From CAIQPV01 sp963719855 (GTDB taxonomy: Bacteria > Pseudomonadota > Gammaproteobacteria > Burkholderiales > Gallionellaceae), in NCBI GenBank assembly GCA_963719855.1, contig CAVRDK010000004.1, positions 1,054,001 to 1,118,000 on the forward strand: a stretch of DNA of 64,000 nucleotides, in the 5' to 3' direction. The translations under genes and the position numbers were made by a program. Shown one piece after another: positions 52,187-61,754 of this stretch (the stretch's first letter is position 1; the number at the start of each line of letters is the position of its first letter). The notes beneath the pieces are model-generated. The model was given only the letters and a program-made list of their open reading frames with translations, made no database searches and was not told the DNA's origin.

Positions 52187-54490
52187 TCAGAATAACTGGT
52201 CTTTGGCCGCTTCGCTTTGCGATTTTTCGCGTGGCGTGGCGGACTGCTCATGGGGTAAATTTTCCGGGTAAAAATATTCCACCAATTCACCATTGGCATC
52301 CAGCTTGCCGCTATTGTTGATACGTGTTGCCACCATGTTACCAGGCATAGTGTAGGCCGCTTCCGGCACATTTTTTAAAACACTGCCCATATAGTCCATC
52401 CACATCGGCAGCGCGGCCTGGGCGCCAGTTTCCTTGCCGCCCAGGCTGCGCGGGGTGTCGAAACCGATCCATGAGATACCAACCACAGTAGGCTGAAAAC
52501 CGCAGAACCATGCGTCCACCGAGTCGCTGGTAGTACCGGTCTTTCCCGCCAAATCCGATCTTCCAAGTTTCATGGCCTGGAAGCCAGTGCCATGCCGTAT
52601 TACATCCTGCATCATGCTGACCATGGTAAAGGCATTGCGCACATCGATCACTTGCTCGGCAGTTTCTCCGGCCACTACCGGTTCTGCCTTATTCAATATG
52701 ACACCTTTGGCATCTTCGATGCGCTGGATGAAATAGGGCGCGACGCGGAAACCGCCATTGGCGAAAATAGAATAGCCCGCCAGCATTTGCATCGGTGTAG
52801 CTGAGCCTGCCCCCAGCGCCATAGTGAGGTAGGGCGGATGCTTGGCGGCATCGAATCCGAACTTGGTGATGTAGTCCTGCGCATATTGGGGCGTAATGGC
52901 TTGCATGATGCGGATGGTGACCAGGTTCTTGGAATGGACGAGTGCTTGCCGCATGCGCATTGGACCATCATAATCATTTTCGTAGTTTTTCGGTATCCAA
53001 GGTTCGCTTCCGGTTTCAGCCGCACTAAACGACAGCGGTGCATCGTTGATGATGGTGGCAGGAGTAAATCCCTTTTCGAGTGCCGAGGAGTAGATGAAAG
53101 GCTTGAAGCTGGAACCGGGTTGCCGCCAGGCTTGCGTGACATGGTTGAACTGGTTGCGGTTAAAGTCGAAGCCGCCAACTAAAGAATAGATTGCACCATC
53201 GTGGGGGCTGGCGGAAACGAAGGCAGCTTCAACTTGAGGTAGCTGGACGATTTGCCAAGCGCCTTTCTCATTTTGCTGTACGCGAATGATCGAGCCCGGG
53301 CGTATGCGCTGGTTCAGCGCAACCTTGTCGCCCAGCGCATGCTGCGCGAATTTCAGTCCTTCTCCGCTGATTTCGACAGTTTGTCCGCCCTTGCAGTAGG
53401 CGTGGACAGCGTTGGGGCTGGCTTTCTGCACCACGGCGGGAATCAGGTCATCACTGTCGGTAACATCTTGCAGCGCCTCTTCCAGATTTTCATCGCTGTT
53501 GCCATCACTCAAGTCAGCGTAGCCCTCCGGGCCGCGGTAACCGTGGCGCTGATCATAGGTCAGCACACCTTTGCGCAATGCTTTGTAAGCTGCAATCTGG
53601 TCTTGCTGACGAATGGTGGTATAGACCTTGATGCCTTGCGTGTAGGCGTCTTCCTGATAGCGGTCGTACACTTCCTGTCTGACCATCTCCGCCAGAAAAT
53701 CTGCCTTGACCGGAAATTCCTGATTGCCGTGCTTGGCGGTCATGGGGTACTGCTGTGCGGCCTCGAACTGCTTGGCGTCAATGAAGTTGAGTTCATGCAT
53801 GCGGCGCAGAACATACATCTGGCGTAGTTTTGCGCGCTTGGGATTGACCACCGGATTGAAGGAGGATGGGGCCTTGGGCAGGCCAGCCAGCATGGCCATT
53901 TCGGCTACGTTGAGCTGATTGAGGTTCTTGCCATAATAAATTTGTGCGGCGGCGGCGAAGCCATAAGCACGCTGGCCGAGGTAAATCTGGTTGAGGTAAA
54001 GCTGGAGGATTTCGTCTTTGCTCAGGCTGTGCTCGATCTTTAGCGCAAGCAGCACTTCATTGAATTTGCGTGTAAAGGTTTTTTCCTTGGACAGGAAGAA
54101 ATTACGCGCCACCTGCATGGTGATGGTGCTGGCGCCCTGCTTGGCACCGCCCGAGGTAAAGTCGGAATAGGCGGCACGCAGCATCCCCATATAGTCCACA
54201 CCACCGTGCTCATAGAAACGGTCATCTTCGGCTGCGAGTATGGCTTTCTTCATCAGGTCGGGCACGTCGCCTATCTTGACCAGTGCACGCCGTTCCTCGC
54301 CAAATTCGCCGAGGAGGGTGCCTTCGGCGCTATATACGCGCAGAGGAATTTTGGGCTGATAGTCGGTTAACACCTCTAGCGAAGGCAGTGTGGGATAGGC
54401 CAGCATGGCCGCAAACACCAGCAGCAGTATTGGCAGGAGAGCGGAAGCAAGCGCGGCAAGAGCCGGGTAAAACCACCAGCGTTGAGTCAT
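52187..54490 (-). CDS. mrcA: Penicillin-binding protein 1A
   Basis: A 767-residue bifunctional peptidoglycan synthase. N-terminal membrane anchor; GT51 glycosyltransferase with EDDRFYEHGGVD and GASTITMQVARNFFL; transpeptidase with SxxK in GSSFKPFIYS, SKN in HSKNLVTIR and KTGT in AGKTGTTSD. All active-site motifs intact. Divergent from pilM, the usual arrangement in beta/gammaproteobacteria. Confidence 0.97.
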   Translation of the reverse strand: MTQRWWFYPALAALASALLPILLLVFAAMLAYPTLPSLEVLTDYQPKIPLRVYSAEGTLLGEFGEERRALVKIGDVPDLMKKAILAAEDDRFYEHGGVDYMGMLRAAYSDFTSGGAKQGASTITMQVARNFFLSKEKTFTRKFNEVLLALKIEHSLSKDEILQLYLNQIYLGQRAYGFAAAAQIYYGKNLNQLNVAEMAMLAGLPKAPSSFNPVVNPKRAKLRQMYVLRRMHELNFIDAKQFEAAQQYPMTAKHGNQEFPVKADFLAEMVRQEVYDRYQEDAYTQGIKVYTTIRQQDQIAAYKALRKGVLTYDQRHGYRGPEGYADLSDGNSDENLEEALQDVTDSDDLIPAVVQKASPNAVHAYCKGGQTVEISGEGLKFAQHALGDKVALNQRIRPGSIIRVQQNEKGAWQIVQLPQVEAAFVSASPHDGAIYSLVGGFDFNRNQFNHVTQAWRQPGSSFKPFIYSSALEKGFTPATIINDAPLSFSAAETGSEPWIPKNYENDYDGPMRMRQALVHSKNLVTIRIMQAITPQYAQDYITKFGFDAAKHPPYLTMALGAGSATPMQMLAGYSIFANGGFRVAPYFIQRIEDAKGVILNKAEPVVAGETAEQVIDVRNAFTMVSMMQDVIRHGTGFQAMKLGRSDLAGKTGTTSDSVDAWFCGFQPTVVGISWIGFDTPRSLGGKETGAQAALPMWMDYMGSVLKNVPEAAYTMPGNMVATRINNSGKLDANGELVEYFYPENLPHEQSATPREKSQSEAAKDQLF

Positions 54491-54652
54491 GTCATGTTAT
54501 GCAGAATGAATAAGCGATATTTTTATTAGCGGCCCCAAGGTCTAATTATATCGACTCTTGCATGCTTACCAGAAAAAATAACTTTTAGAAAAATGGCCCT
54601 CCAGGAAAATCGGATATTACTACTTGGGGCTAACAAACTCGCCAGAAAAAAC

Positions 54653-54681
54653 TTTACATGGGTTATAGTTATTGCTAGGAT
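54653..54681 (+). promoter_or_regulatory. Sigma70-type promoter for pilMNOPQ
   Basis: TTTACA (54653-54658) and TAGGAT (54676-54681) with a 17-base spacer, followed by the pilM start 38 bases later. A good match to the sigma70 consensus. Confidence 0.6.
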
Positions 54682-54718
54682 TTAATCCACTTTAATATGG
54701 AAAAGCTCTAACCAGCAT

Positions 54719-55819
54719 ATGCTTAAAGTAAACTTTGACATTCCGCTGGATTTTCTACGGACCGGGACACCCCCTTTGATAGGGGTGGATATTAGCGCTT
54801 CTGCAGTCAAGATGGTGGAATTAAGCGAATCACCAAAGAAAAATGGCTATGTGATCGAGCGCTATGTTATTGAGGCGTTGCCCAAAGATGCGGTGATTGA
54901 TGGCAATATCAATAATCTGGAAGCGGTTGCGGAAAGCTTGGAGCGGGCTTTTAAACGCATGGGAACGCGCATCAAGAATATTAGCTTGGCGCTTCCTGCC
55001 GCCGCTGTGATTACAAAGAAAATCCTCTTGCCCAGCGGGTTGCGCGAAGAAGACTTGGAGTATCAAGTTGAGACGGAAGCGAACCAGTACATTCCTTTTG
55101 CCATGGACGAAGTCAATCTGGATTTTCAGGTAATCGGCCCTGCGCCCGGCAATGCCGAGGAAGTCGAGGTACTGCTGGCCGCTTCGCGCAAGGCGAATGT
55201 GGAAGACCGTGTTGCGGCCGCACAAACAGCCGGACTCAAGGCGATCGTGGTGGACGTGGAGCCTTATGCCGCCGAGGCCGCGCTAACCCAAATTTGCGCA
55301 CAATTACCGGGAGGGGCGGCAGACCAATGTGTGGCGCTGGTGGATATAGGCGCAGGCACAATGAATGTGAATGTACTGCGCAACGGTCAATCGGTTTACA
55401 CGCGTGACCAGCAGATTGGCGGCGAACAATTGACGCAGCAGATACAAAATGCATTCGGCTTGTCCGCCGAAGAAGCAGAGGCAGGCAAACGTAATGGCGG
55501 GTTGCCGGATAACTATGAGAGCGACGTGCTTGCGCCGTTCCGCGAAAATGTGGCGAGCGAGGTGGCGCGTGTCATACAGTTCTTTTTTACCTCTACACCA
55601 TTTAACGAAGTGAATTATATTGTCTTGGCAGGTGGTTGTGCTGCATTGGCAGGCTTGGATGACGCAGTTGCGACACGTACACAGGTGAGTACCCTGGTAG
55701 CCAATCCGTTTACGCAGATGACGCTGTCCAGCCGTATCAAGCCGCGCCAGCTACAGTCTGACGCACCTGCACTGATGATAGCCTGCGGTCTTGCGATGCG
55801 GAGGTTCGACCCATCATGA
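54719..55819 (+). CDS. pilM: Type IV pilus inner-membrane-associated ATPase-fold protein PilM
   Basis: A 366-residue actin-like cytoplasmic protein that binds the PilN N-terminus. Nucleotide-binding motifs: IGVDISASAVKMVEL at the start, ALVDIGAGTMNVNVL in the middle, VLAGGCAALAGLDD near the end. First gene of pilMNOPQ; overlaps pilN by four bases. Confidence 0.96.
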   Translation: MLKVNFDIPLDFLRTGTPPLIGVDISASAVKMVELSESPKKNGYVIERYVIEALPKDAVIDGNINNLEAVAESLERAFKRMGTRIKNISLALPAAAVITKKILLPSGLREEDLEYQVETEANQYIPFAMDEVNLDFQVIGPAPGNAEEVEVLLAASRKANVEDRVAAAQTAGLKAIVVDVEPYAAEAALTQICAQLPGGAADQCVALVDIGAGTMNVNVLRNGQSVYTRDQQIGGEQLTQQIQNAFGLSAEEAEAGKRNGGLPDNYESDVLAPFRENVASEVARVIQFFFTSTPFNEVNYIVLAGGCAALAGLDDAVATRTQVSTLVANPFTQMTLSSRIKPRQLQSDAPALMIACGLAMRRFDPS

Positions 55820-56400
55820 TACGCGTTAATTTATTGCCACATCGGGCGGAGAAACGCAAGGCGCGCCAAATTCAGCTTATCGCGTTCAGCGCAATTTCGC
55901 TGCTGCTGGGGATAGCAATTGTCGGCTTCGTGCATGTCGCGTTCAGCAACCAGATTTCCTATCAGGAACGCCGCAACCAATACCTGAAAGATCAAACAGC
56001 CATTCTGGACAAGCAGATTGATGAAATCAAGAAGTTGCGCGAGGAAACCGATGCGCTGCTGGCACGCAAGACCGTAGTCGAAAATTTGCAAACCACGCGC
56101 TCGGACGTGGTGCATCTGCTGGATCAAATGTTGCGCATTTTGCCAAATGGCGTGTATCTGAAATCGCTGAAACAGACTGGCAACAAGATTAATCTGGTGG
56201 GCTCTGCACAATCGAATGCACGGGTTTCCACACTGATGCGTGCGATCGAAGATTCTCCATGGCTGGAGTTGCCGACATTGGTTGAAATTCATGCATCGGG
56301 GACGGGCAGCGCGCGAGAGAACGATTTCACCCTGAATTTTAATCTGAAAAAACAGGCCCCAGCCTCCCCAGTCCCGGCCAAGACCGGTAGCGTGAAATAG
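55816..56400 (+). CDS. pilN: Type IV pilus assembly protein PilN
   Basis: A 194-residue bitopic inner-membrane protein. Starts MIRVNLLPHRAEKRKARQ, the PilM-binding INLLPWR-like motif, then one membrane helix, a coiled coil and a periplasmic domain that pairs with PilO. Confidence 0.96.
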   Translation: MIRVNLLPHRAEKRKARQIQLIAFSAISLLLGIAIVGFVHVAFSNQISYQERRNQYLKDQTAILDKQIDEIKKLREETDALLARKTVVENLQTTRSDVVHLLDQMLRILPNGVYLKSLKQTGNKINLVGSAQSNARVSTLMRAIEDSPWLELPTLVEIHASGTGSARENDFTLNFNLKKQAPASPVPAKTGSVK

Positions 56401-56411
56401 GTGTGCTACCC

Positions 56412-57071
56412 ATGAACTTATTGGAAGAACTAAAAAATCTAAAAAATATCAACCCGAAAAATCCGGGTAGTTGGCCTTGGGTGGCAAAGCTTTTGGCATG
56501 CGTGGCCATCTGCATTGCGGTGCTGATTGGAGGATTTGTTTTTGACTGGCAAGATCAACTGAGAACGCTAAGCAATGCCAAACAGGAAGAAAACAAACTG
56601 AAAGAGGCATTTCTGGTTAAGAAGAAGCAGGCTATCAATCTCGACATCATTAAAAAACAACTCACTGAAACCCAGCAGTCGTTTGGCGCATTGCTTAAGC
56701 AATTACCAAATAAATCAGAAATGGACGCGCTACTGACGGATATTAACCAAGCGGGTTTGGGGCGCGGGCTGCAATTTGATTTGTTCCGGCCCGGTGCCGA
56801 GGTGGTGACCGGCGTGTTTGCCGAACAGCCGATTACCATCAAGGTAACGGGCAACTACGATGATCTTGGCAGATTTTCCAGCGACATTTCCCAGTTGCCG
56901 CGCATCGTGGCGTTGAACGATATCACCATCACCACTGCGGGCGGACAACTGGTTATGGATGCGACGGCCAAGACCTACCGCTACCTGGATGAGGATGAAC
57001 TGGCAGCACAGAAGAAAACGGAAGCAGCACAGAAGAAAGCGGCGACACCAGTTGCTGGAGCGAAAAAATGA
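56412..57071 (+). CDS. pilO: Type IV pilus assembly protein PilO
   Basis: A 219-residue bitopic protein: short cytoplasmic start, membrane helix (LLACVAICIAVLIGGFVF), coiled coil, then a periplasmic ferredoxin-like domain. The ATG at 56412 with AGGTG upstream is preferred over GTG 56403. The Lys/Ala-rich end overlaps pilP (ATGA). Confidence 0.95.
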   Translation: MNLLEELKNLKNINPKNPGSWPWVAKLLACVAICIAVLIGGFVFDWQDQLRTLSNAKQEENKLKEAFLVKKKQAINLDIIKKQLTETQQSFGALLKQLPNKSEMDALLTDINQAGLGRGLQFDLFRPGAEVVTGVFAEQPITIKVTGNYDDLGRFSSDISQLPRIVALNDITITTAGGQLVMDATAKTYRYLDEDELAAQKKTEAAQKKAATPVAGAKK

Positions 57072-57583
57072 TGCGATCAGTCTATTTGCTTCTGTTGACT
57101 TCCCTGCTGCTTGCCGCCTGCGGCGGTGATGAATTCCAGGACTTGCATGATTTCGTCAAAAACGCCGGAGCCAATATGCGCGGTAAGGTGGATCCGCCCC
57201 CCGAGATCAAACCATACGAGCCGTTCAACTATGACAATTCCGCAGGGTTGCCTGACCCTTTCAAGCCGCGCAAGCCGGAGATAAAGAACGGTGGACAGCC
57301 CGGCCTTAACCAGCCGAACATGGCGCGCCACAGGGAAGCGTTGGAAGAATTTCCATTGGATGGCTTGAAAATGGTTGGCTTTTTATCTCAAGGCAATATT
57401 GGTCATGCCATTATTCATGCACCTGATGGCAAGCTGTACAGCGTCAAGGTGGGTAATTATCTGGGCCAGAATTTCGGGCGGGTCATCGGGGTCGAAGAAA
57501 CTGAAGTAAAAATCAAGGAAATGATTCAGGATAGCACCGGAGACTGGTCAGAGCGTATGAGCAGTCTGCAATTAGTGGAATGA
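57068..57583 (+). CDS. pilP: Type IV pilus lipoprotein PilP
   Basis: A 171-residue lipoprotein with lipobox LLAAC, a proline-rich linker and a C-terminal beta-domain (GFLSQGNIGHAIIHAPDGKLYSVKVGNYLGQNFGRV) that links PilNO to the secretin PilQ. Confidence 0.96.
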   Translation: MMRSVYLLLLTSLLLAACGGDEFQDLHDFVKNAGANMRGKVDPPPEIKPYEPFNYDNSAGLPDPFKPRKPEIKNGGQPGLNQPNMARHREALEEFPLDGLKMVGFLSQGNIGHAIIHAPDGKLYSVKVGNYLGQNFGRVIGVEETEVKIKEMIQDSTGDWSERMSSLQLVE

Positions 57584-57595
57584 TTGGGAGTAAAC

Positions 57596-59728
57596 ATGAG
57601 ACAGTTCGGTAACGCGGTTAATAACATCCTTCGATTTGCCGCCGCAATATTTGCGGTTTTTGCGCTGACTGCCTACGCGCAAAGCAATCCAGATGCAAAT
57701 AGCATACAGTCGCTCAGCGTTAGCGGTGCAGTGGGGGGGAGACTGATTATTAAAGTGGGGCTGAAGAGCGCGCTTGTCAATCCACCTGCCGGGTTCAGTA
57801 TTAACACACCGCCGCGTATCGCGTTTGACTTCCCTAATACAGCAAATGGGTTGGGCAAGTCCACTCAGGAATTTGGCGAAGGCGTTCTGCGTAGCGCCAA
57901 CATCGTACAGGCTGGCAATCGCACCCGCTTAGTGGTCAACCTGAACGAGATGTTGTCTTATGACACTCAGATTGAGGGCAATACCGTGCTAATTACCCTG
58001 CAAGGCAAAGTTCGGGATACCAGCGCGTCGATGGGGGACGCTTTATCGCCAATTGCCACCCGTTTCGCCGAAGCCAAACCCAATGCACAACAACACAGCC
58101 TGCGCGATGTCGATTTTCATCGCGGCAAAAATGGCGAGGGGCGCATTCAGGTTGACCTGTCGGATGCCAATGTGGGCATAGACATCAGGCAACAAGGTAA
58201 GAGCCTGATCGTGGACTTCATGAAAACTGCTTTGCCGCAAAATTTGCGACGCAAGCTCGATGTGACCGATTTTGGCACCCCGGTAGAGGAAATAGATACA
58301 TTTGTGGACGGTGACAATGTACGCATGGTCATCCAACCCAAGGGGAATTGGGAGCAGTCCGCCTATCAGGCGGACAACAAGTTTATTGTGGAAATAAAAC
58401 CGGTGGCGGAAGACCCAAACAAGTTGGCAAAGGGTAACCAGATAGGTTATGCGGGAGAAAAGCTGACTCTTAATTTCCAGAAAATCGCGGTACGCGAAGC
58501 ACTGTATGTGATTAGTGATTTCATTAACAGCAACAACATCCCCATGAACATGGTGATCAGCGATTCGGTAACCGGCGACCTGACCTTGCGTTTGAAAGAT
58601 GTGCCATGGGACCAGGCGCTGGATATCATTTTAAGAAGCAAAGATCTGGATATGCGCAAGAACGGCAACGTGATCCAGATTGCCCCGCGCGAGGAATTGG
58701 CAGCCAAGGAAAAGCTCGCCCTGACATCGACTCAGGATATTTCCGAACTTGAAACTCTACGAACAGAAAGCTTCCGGCTTAGTTACTCTAAAGGCAGCGA
58801 TGTGGTCGCTATACTGAAAGGAGTAGCAGTTGCGGGCGGTGCAAGCAGTGGCGTCCTGTCCAAGCGCGGCAGCGTGGTGGTTGATCAGCGTACCAACACC
58901 CTGTTTGTGAAAGACACACCAACAAATCTGGAACAAGTGCGCCAGATGATCAAGGAAATTGACATACCGGTACGTCAGGTGATGATCGAAGCGCGGTTTA
59001 TTCACGCAGAAGACAAGTTTAGCCAGACCATCGGGGGGAAACTCAGTATGACCTATCCCGCCCCGGGACCCGGGGCGGCTATGGGGGCGATCGGGTCATC
59101 GGGGCCCAACTTCAACCTGATTCCTTCTGCCGGATTGAGTGCGCCTTTTTCAAACAGCGGCCAAGCTCCATATGGAGGAGCGGTAGTCCAGCTATTTAAC
59201 GCAGCGGCCACAAAAATACTGAATTTGGAAATTGATGCCGCAGAAGACGATGGGAACACCAAGAATATCGCCAGCCCTCGCGTGATGACGTCAGATTCAA
59301 CCGAAGCCACCATCTCCACGGGTGTGCAAATACCTTACACAACAGTCGCAGTGGGGGGGGCGACGCCGACAACATCATTTGCAACGGCAAACCTGAGCCT
59401 TAAGGTGACACCGCAGATAACACCGGATGATCACGTCAACATGAAGGTGGATATCAGTAATGATTCCATAGGCAACCCGACCAATGCGGGCCCCATCATA
59501 GACACCAATAAAATTACCACTCAGGCGCTGGTTGAGAATGGCGGTACTGTGGTAATTGGTGGCGTCTATACCTTGGATACTAATAAGTCCACCTCCAAGG
59601 TTCCGTTGCTTGGGGACATCCCTGTTCTTGGCTGGTTCTTCAAAGCCACCAACAATGCGGAAGATAAAAAGGAACTATTAATTTTTATTACCCCGAAGAT
59701 ACTGAAAGACACCTTGAACCTGCGATAA
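57596..59728 (+). CDS. pilQ: Type IV pilus secretin PilQ
   Basis: A 710-residue outer-membrane secretin. Signal peptide, two AMIN domains, STN/N0 domain (NFQKIAVREALYVISDFI), N1 domain, and the C-terminal secretin domain with VENGGTVVIGGVY and VPLLGDIPVLGWFFK. The ATG at 57596 follows GGGAG; an in-frame TTG lies four codons upstream. Confidence 0.96.
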   Translation: MRQFGNAVNNILRFAAAIFAVFALTAYAQSNPDANSIQSLSVSGAVGGRLIIKVGLKSALVNPPAGFSINTPPRIAFDFPNTANGLGKSTQEFGEGVLRSANIVQAGNRTRLVVNLNEMLSYDTQIEGNTVLITLQGKVRDTSASMGDALSPIATRFAEAKPNAQQHSLRDVDFHRGKNGEGRIQVDLSDANVGIDIRQQGKSLIVDFMKTALPQNLRRKLDVTDFGTPVEEIDTFVDGDNVRMVIQPKGNWEQSAYQADNKFIVEIKPVAEDPNKLAKGNQIGYAGEKLTLNFQKIAVREALYVISDFINSNNIPMNMVISDSVTGDLTLRLKDVPWDQALDIILRSKDLDMRKNGNVIQIAPREELAAKEKLALTSTQDISELETLRTESFRLSYSKGSDVVAILKGVAVAGGASSGVLSKRGSVVVDQRTNTLFVKDTPTNLEQVRQMIKEIDIPVRQVMIEARFIHAEDKFSQTIGGKLSMTYPAPGPGAAMGAIGSSGPNFNLIPSAGLSAPFSNSGQAPYGGAVVQLFNAAATKILNLEIDAAEDDGNTKNIASPRVMTSDSTEATISTGVQIPYTTVAVGGATPTTSFATANLSLKVTPQITPDDHVNMKVDISNDSIGNPTNAGPIIDTNKITTQALVENGGTVVIGGVYTLDTNKSTSKVPLLGDIPVLGWFFKATNNAEDKKELLIFITPKILKDTLNLR

Positions 59729-59943
59729 ACCCAAATAATCCATTAGCCTAATGAGGGTAAGACTCGAATAAAAAGCCTGATTTTTTGATCGGCGGAGATG
59801 ACGATTTACTGAGTCTTGTCGGCACATTCGTTTGTCCGGTTATTAAGGCGAATAAATTCATCAAGCGTTTCACGTCGTAGTCAAGCAACTTGACGATCTC
59901 CCGCAAGCGGGTGCTTTTGCTTTTATCGTTTACAATGTGCGGT

Positions 59944-60510
59944 ATGCAAAGCAGCCAATCAAACAATCGCAAATTTCAGTCGGGCAACCTATTTCTGGTC
60001 GGAATGATGGGGGCGGGGAAAACCACTATTGGGAAGTTGCTCGCCCAGCATTTGGGCAAAAAATTTGTCGATAGCGACGAAGAAATTCAGCAGCGCACCG
60101 GCGTGACCATTACGCATATTTTTGATATTGAGGGCGAGGCCGGTTTTCGTCAGCGCGAAGCAAGCGTGATTCAGGATTTGGTAAAGCGCGACAACATAGT
60201 CCTTGCGACGGGAGGAGGGGCGGTGTTAAGCGAGCAAAGCCGCGAAGCGTTGCACGCCAATGGCATCGTGGTGTATTTGAAAAGTACGGTGCATGATCTT
60301 TGGCAGCGCACCCACCATGATCGCAGCCGCCCCTTGTTGCAAACAGCCGATCCGCGCGCCAAGCTGAAAGAATTGTATGATTTGCGCGATCCGCTATACA
60401 TAAAAGCGGCCGATCTGGTGATGCCTACCAGCAAACAAAGCGTGTATAGCCTGATGTCGCGGTTGCAGCAGGAATTGAGCCTCTACACAGAAACCCAACA
60501 CCGCACTTGA
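59944..60510 (+). CDS. aroK: Shikimate kinase
   Basis: A 188-residue kinase that phosphorylates shikimate. Walker A GMMGAGKTTIGK, shikimate-binding DSDEEI and GGGAVL, lid R in HHDRSRPLL. ATG 59944 or 59935 are both possible. The 200 bases between pilQ and aroK hold no gene. Confidence 0.94.
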   Translation: MQSSQSNNRKFQSGNLFLVGMMGAGKTTIGKLLAQHLGKKFVDSDEEIQQRTGVTITHIFDIEGEAGFRQREASVIQDLVKRDNIVLATGGGAVLSEQSREALHANGIVVYLKSTVHDLWQRTHHDRSRPLLQTADPRAKLKELYDLRDPLYIKAADLVMPTSKQSVYSLMSRLQQELSLYTETQHRT

Positions 60511-60522
60511 TATAATTAAACC

Positions 60523-61602
60523 ATGCAAACATTAACCGTCGGGCTGGCAGAGCGCAGCTATTTCATCCATATCGGCAACGACCTGCGCTTCAATGGAGAT
60601 TTGTTGATGCCGCACTTGCCGAACAAAAAGGCGGCAGTGGTAACTAACACCACAGTGGCTCCGCTGTATCTGGAATCATTGCGCGCCATGCTGGCAACCT
60701 ATGGCGTGGAGACCATCCCCATCATCCTGCCGGATGGCGAGAAATACAAAAATACTGAAACGCTGGGGCTGATTTACGACGCGCTGCTGACCCATCGCTG
60801 CGAACGCAATACGCCGCTGATCGCATTGGGCGGCGGCGTCATCGGCGACATGACCGGCTATGCCGCCGCGACCTATCTGCGCGGCGTGCCCTTCATCCAG
60901 ATACCCACCACGCTACTGGCGCAGGTGGATTCCTCGGTCGGCGGCAAGACCGGCATTAACCATCCGCTGGGCAAGAACATGATAGGCGCGTTTTATCAGC
61001 CGCAGGTGGTGCTGGCCGACATTGCCACGCTGAACACCCTGCCGGATCAAGAGTTGCGCGCAGGCATCGCGGAAGTCATCAAATACGGCCTGATCCGCGA
61101 TTTGCCGTTTTTCGAGTGGCTGGAACAGAACATGGCGAAGTTATTGGCGCGCGATGCCGAAGCACTGCAATACGCCATTACACGCAGCTGCCAGAATAAG
61201 GCCGAAGTGGTGGGCGCGGATGAGCGTGAGAGCGGCGAACGTGCCTTGCTCAACCTCGGCCATACTTTTGGCCATGCTATCGAAACCGGCATGGGATATG
61301 GAACGTGGTTGCACGGCGAGGGTGTGGCGGCTGGAACTATCATGGCCGCCGACTTGTCACATCGACTGGGCTGGATAAGTGAACAGGATGTTGCACGTAC
61401 CAGACGCATGTTCGAGTGTGCCGGACTGCCTGTTGTCGCACCTGCTCTGGGCACGGAAAAATATCTGCAACTGATGGGACTGGACAAGAAAGTCGTGGGC
61501 GGCAAGATGCGCTTCGTGCTGCTTAAATCCATCGGCCATGCCGTGGTAAGCGGCGATGTGCCTGAGGAGTTGTTGCGGCAAACATTGGAGATTGCAATGT
61601 AG
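60523..61602 (+). CDS. aroB: 3-dehydroquinate synthase
   Basis: A 359-residue NAD-dependent enzyme of the shikimate pathway. LALGGGVIGDMTGYAAATY and QIPTTLLAQVDSSVGGKTGINH, with metal ligands in LNLGHTFGHAIE and HGEGVAAG. Follows aroK by 12 bases. Its stop codon lies at the first bases of a dispersed repeat. Confidence 0.97.
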   Translation: MQTLTVGLAERSYFIHIGNDLRFNGDLLMPHLPNKKAAVVTNTTVAPLYLESLRAMLATYGVETIPIILPDGEKYKNTETLGLIYDALLTHRCERNTPLIALGGGVIGDMTGYAAATYLRGVPFIQIPTTLLAQVDSSVGGKTGINHPLGKNMIGAFYQPQVVLADIATLNTLPDQELRAGIAEVIKYGLIRDLPFFEWLEQNMAKLLARDAEALQYAITRSCQNKAEVVGADERESGERALLNLGHTFGHAIETGMGYGTWLHGEGVAAGTIMAADLSHRLGWISEQDVARTRRMFECAGLPVVAPALGTEKYLQLMGLDKKVVGGKMRFVLLKSIGHAVVSGDVPEELLRQTLEIAM

Positions 61603-61730
61603 GATGGGTGAAGCGCAGCGTAACCCATCAATGCCTTCACACATCAAAGCCGAGCCGAGGGTTTGGTCAAAACGATGGGTTACGCTGCGCTTCACCCGGG
61701 TGCCCGGCTATACGTTTCACAGACATCCTA
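61600..61730. repeat. Dispersed inverted repeat overlapping the aroB stop
   Basis: TAGGATGGGTGAAGCGCAGC at 61600 pairs with GCTGCGCTTCACCC at 61684-61697, and a terminal CATCCTA closes it. This GGGTGAAGCGCAGCGTAACC family is found between genes in many proteobacteria. Here it supplies the TAG of aroB. Confidence 0.75.
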
Positions 61731-61754
61731 CTTCATATTGAGGCAAAAAAATAA

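Noticed and set aside
59748..59972. 74-codon minus-strand frame between pilQ and aroK
   Set aside because: Overlaps the aroK start region, no ribosome site and no recognisable family.
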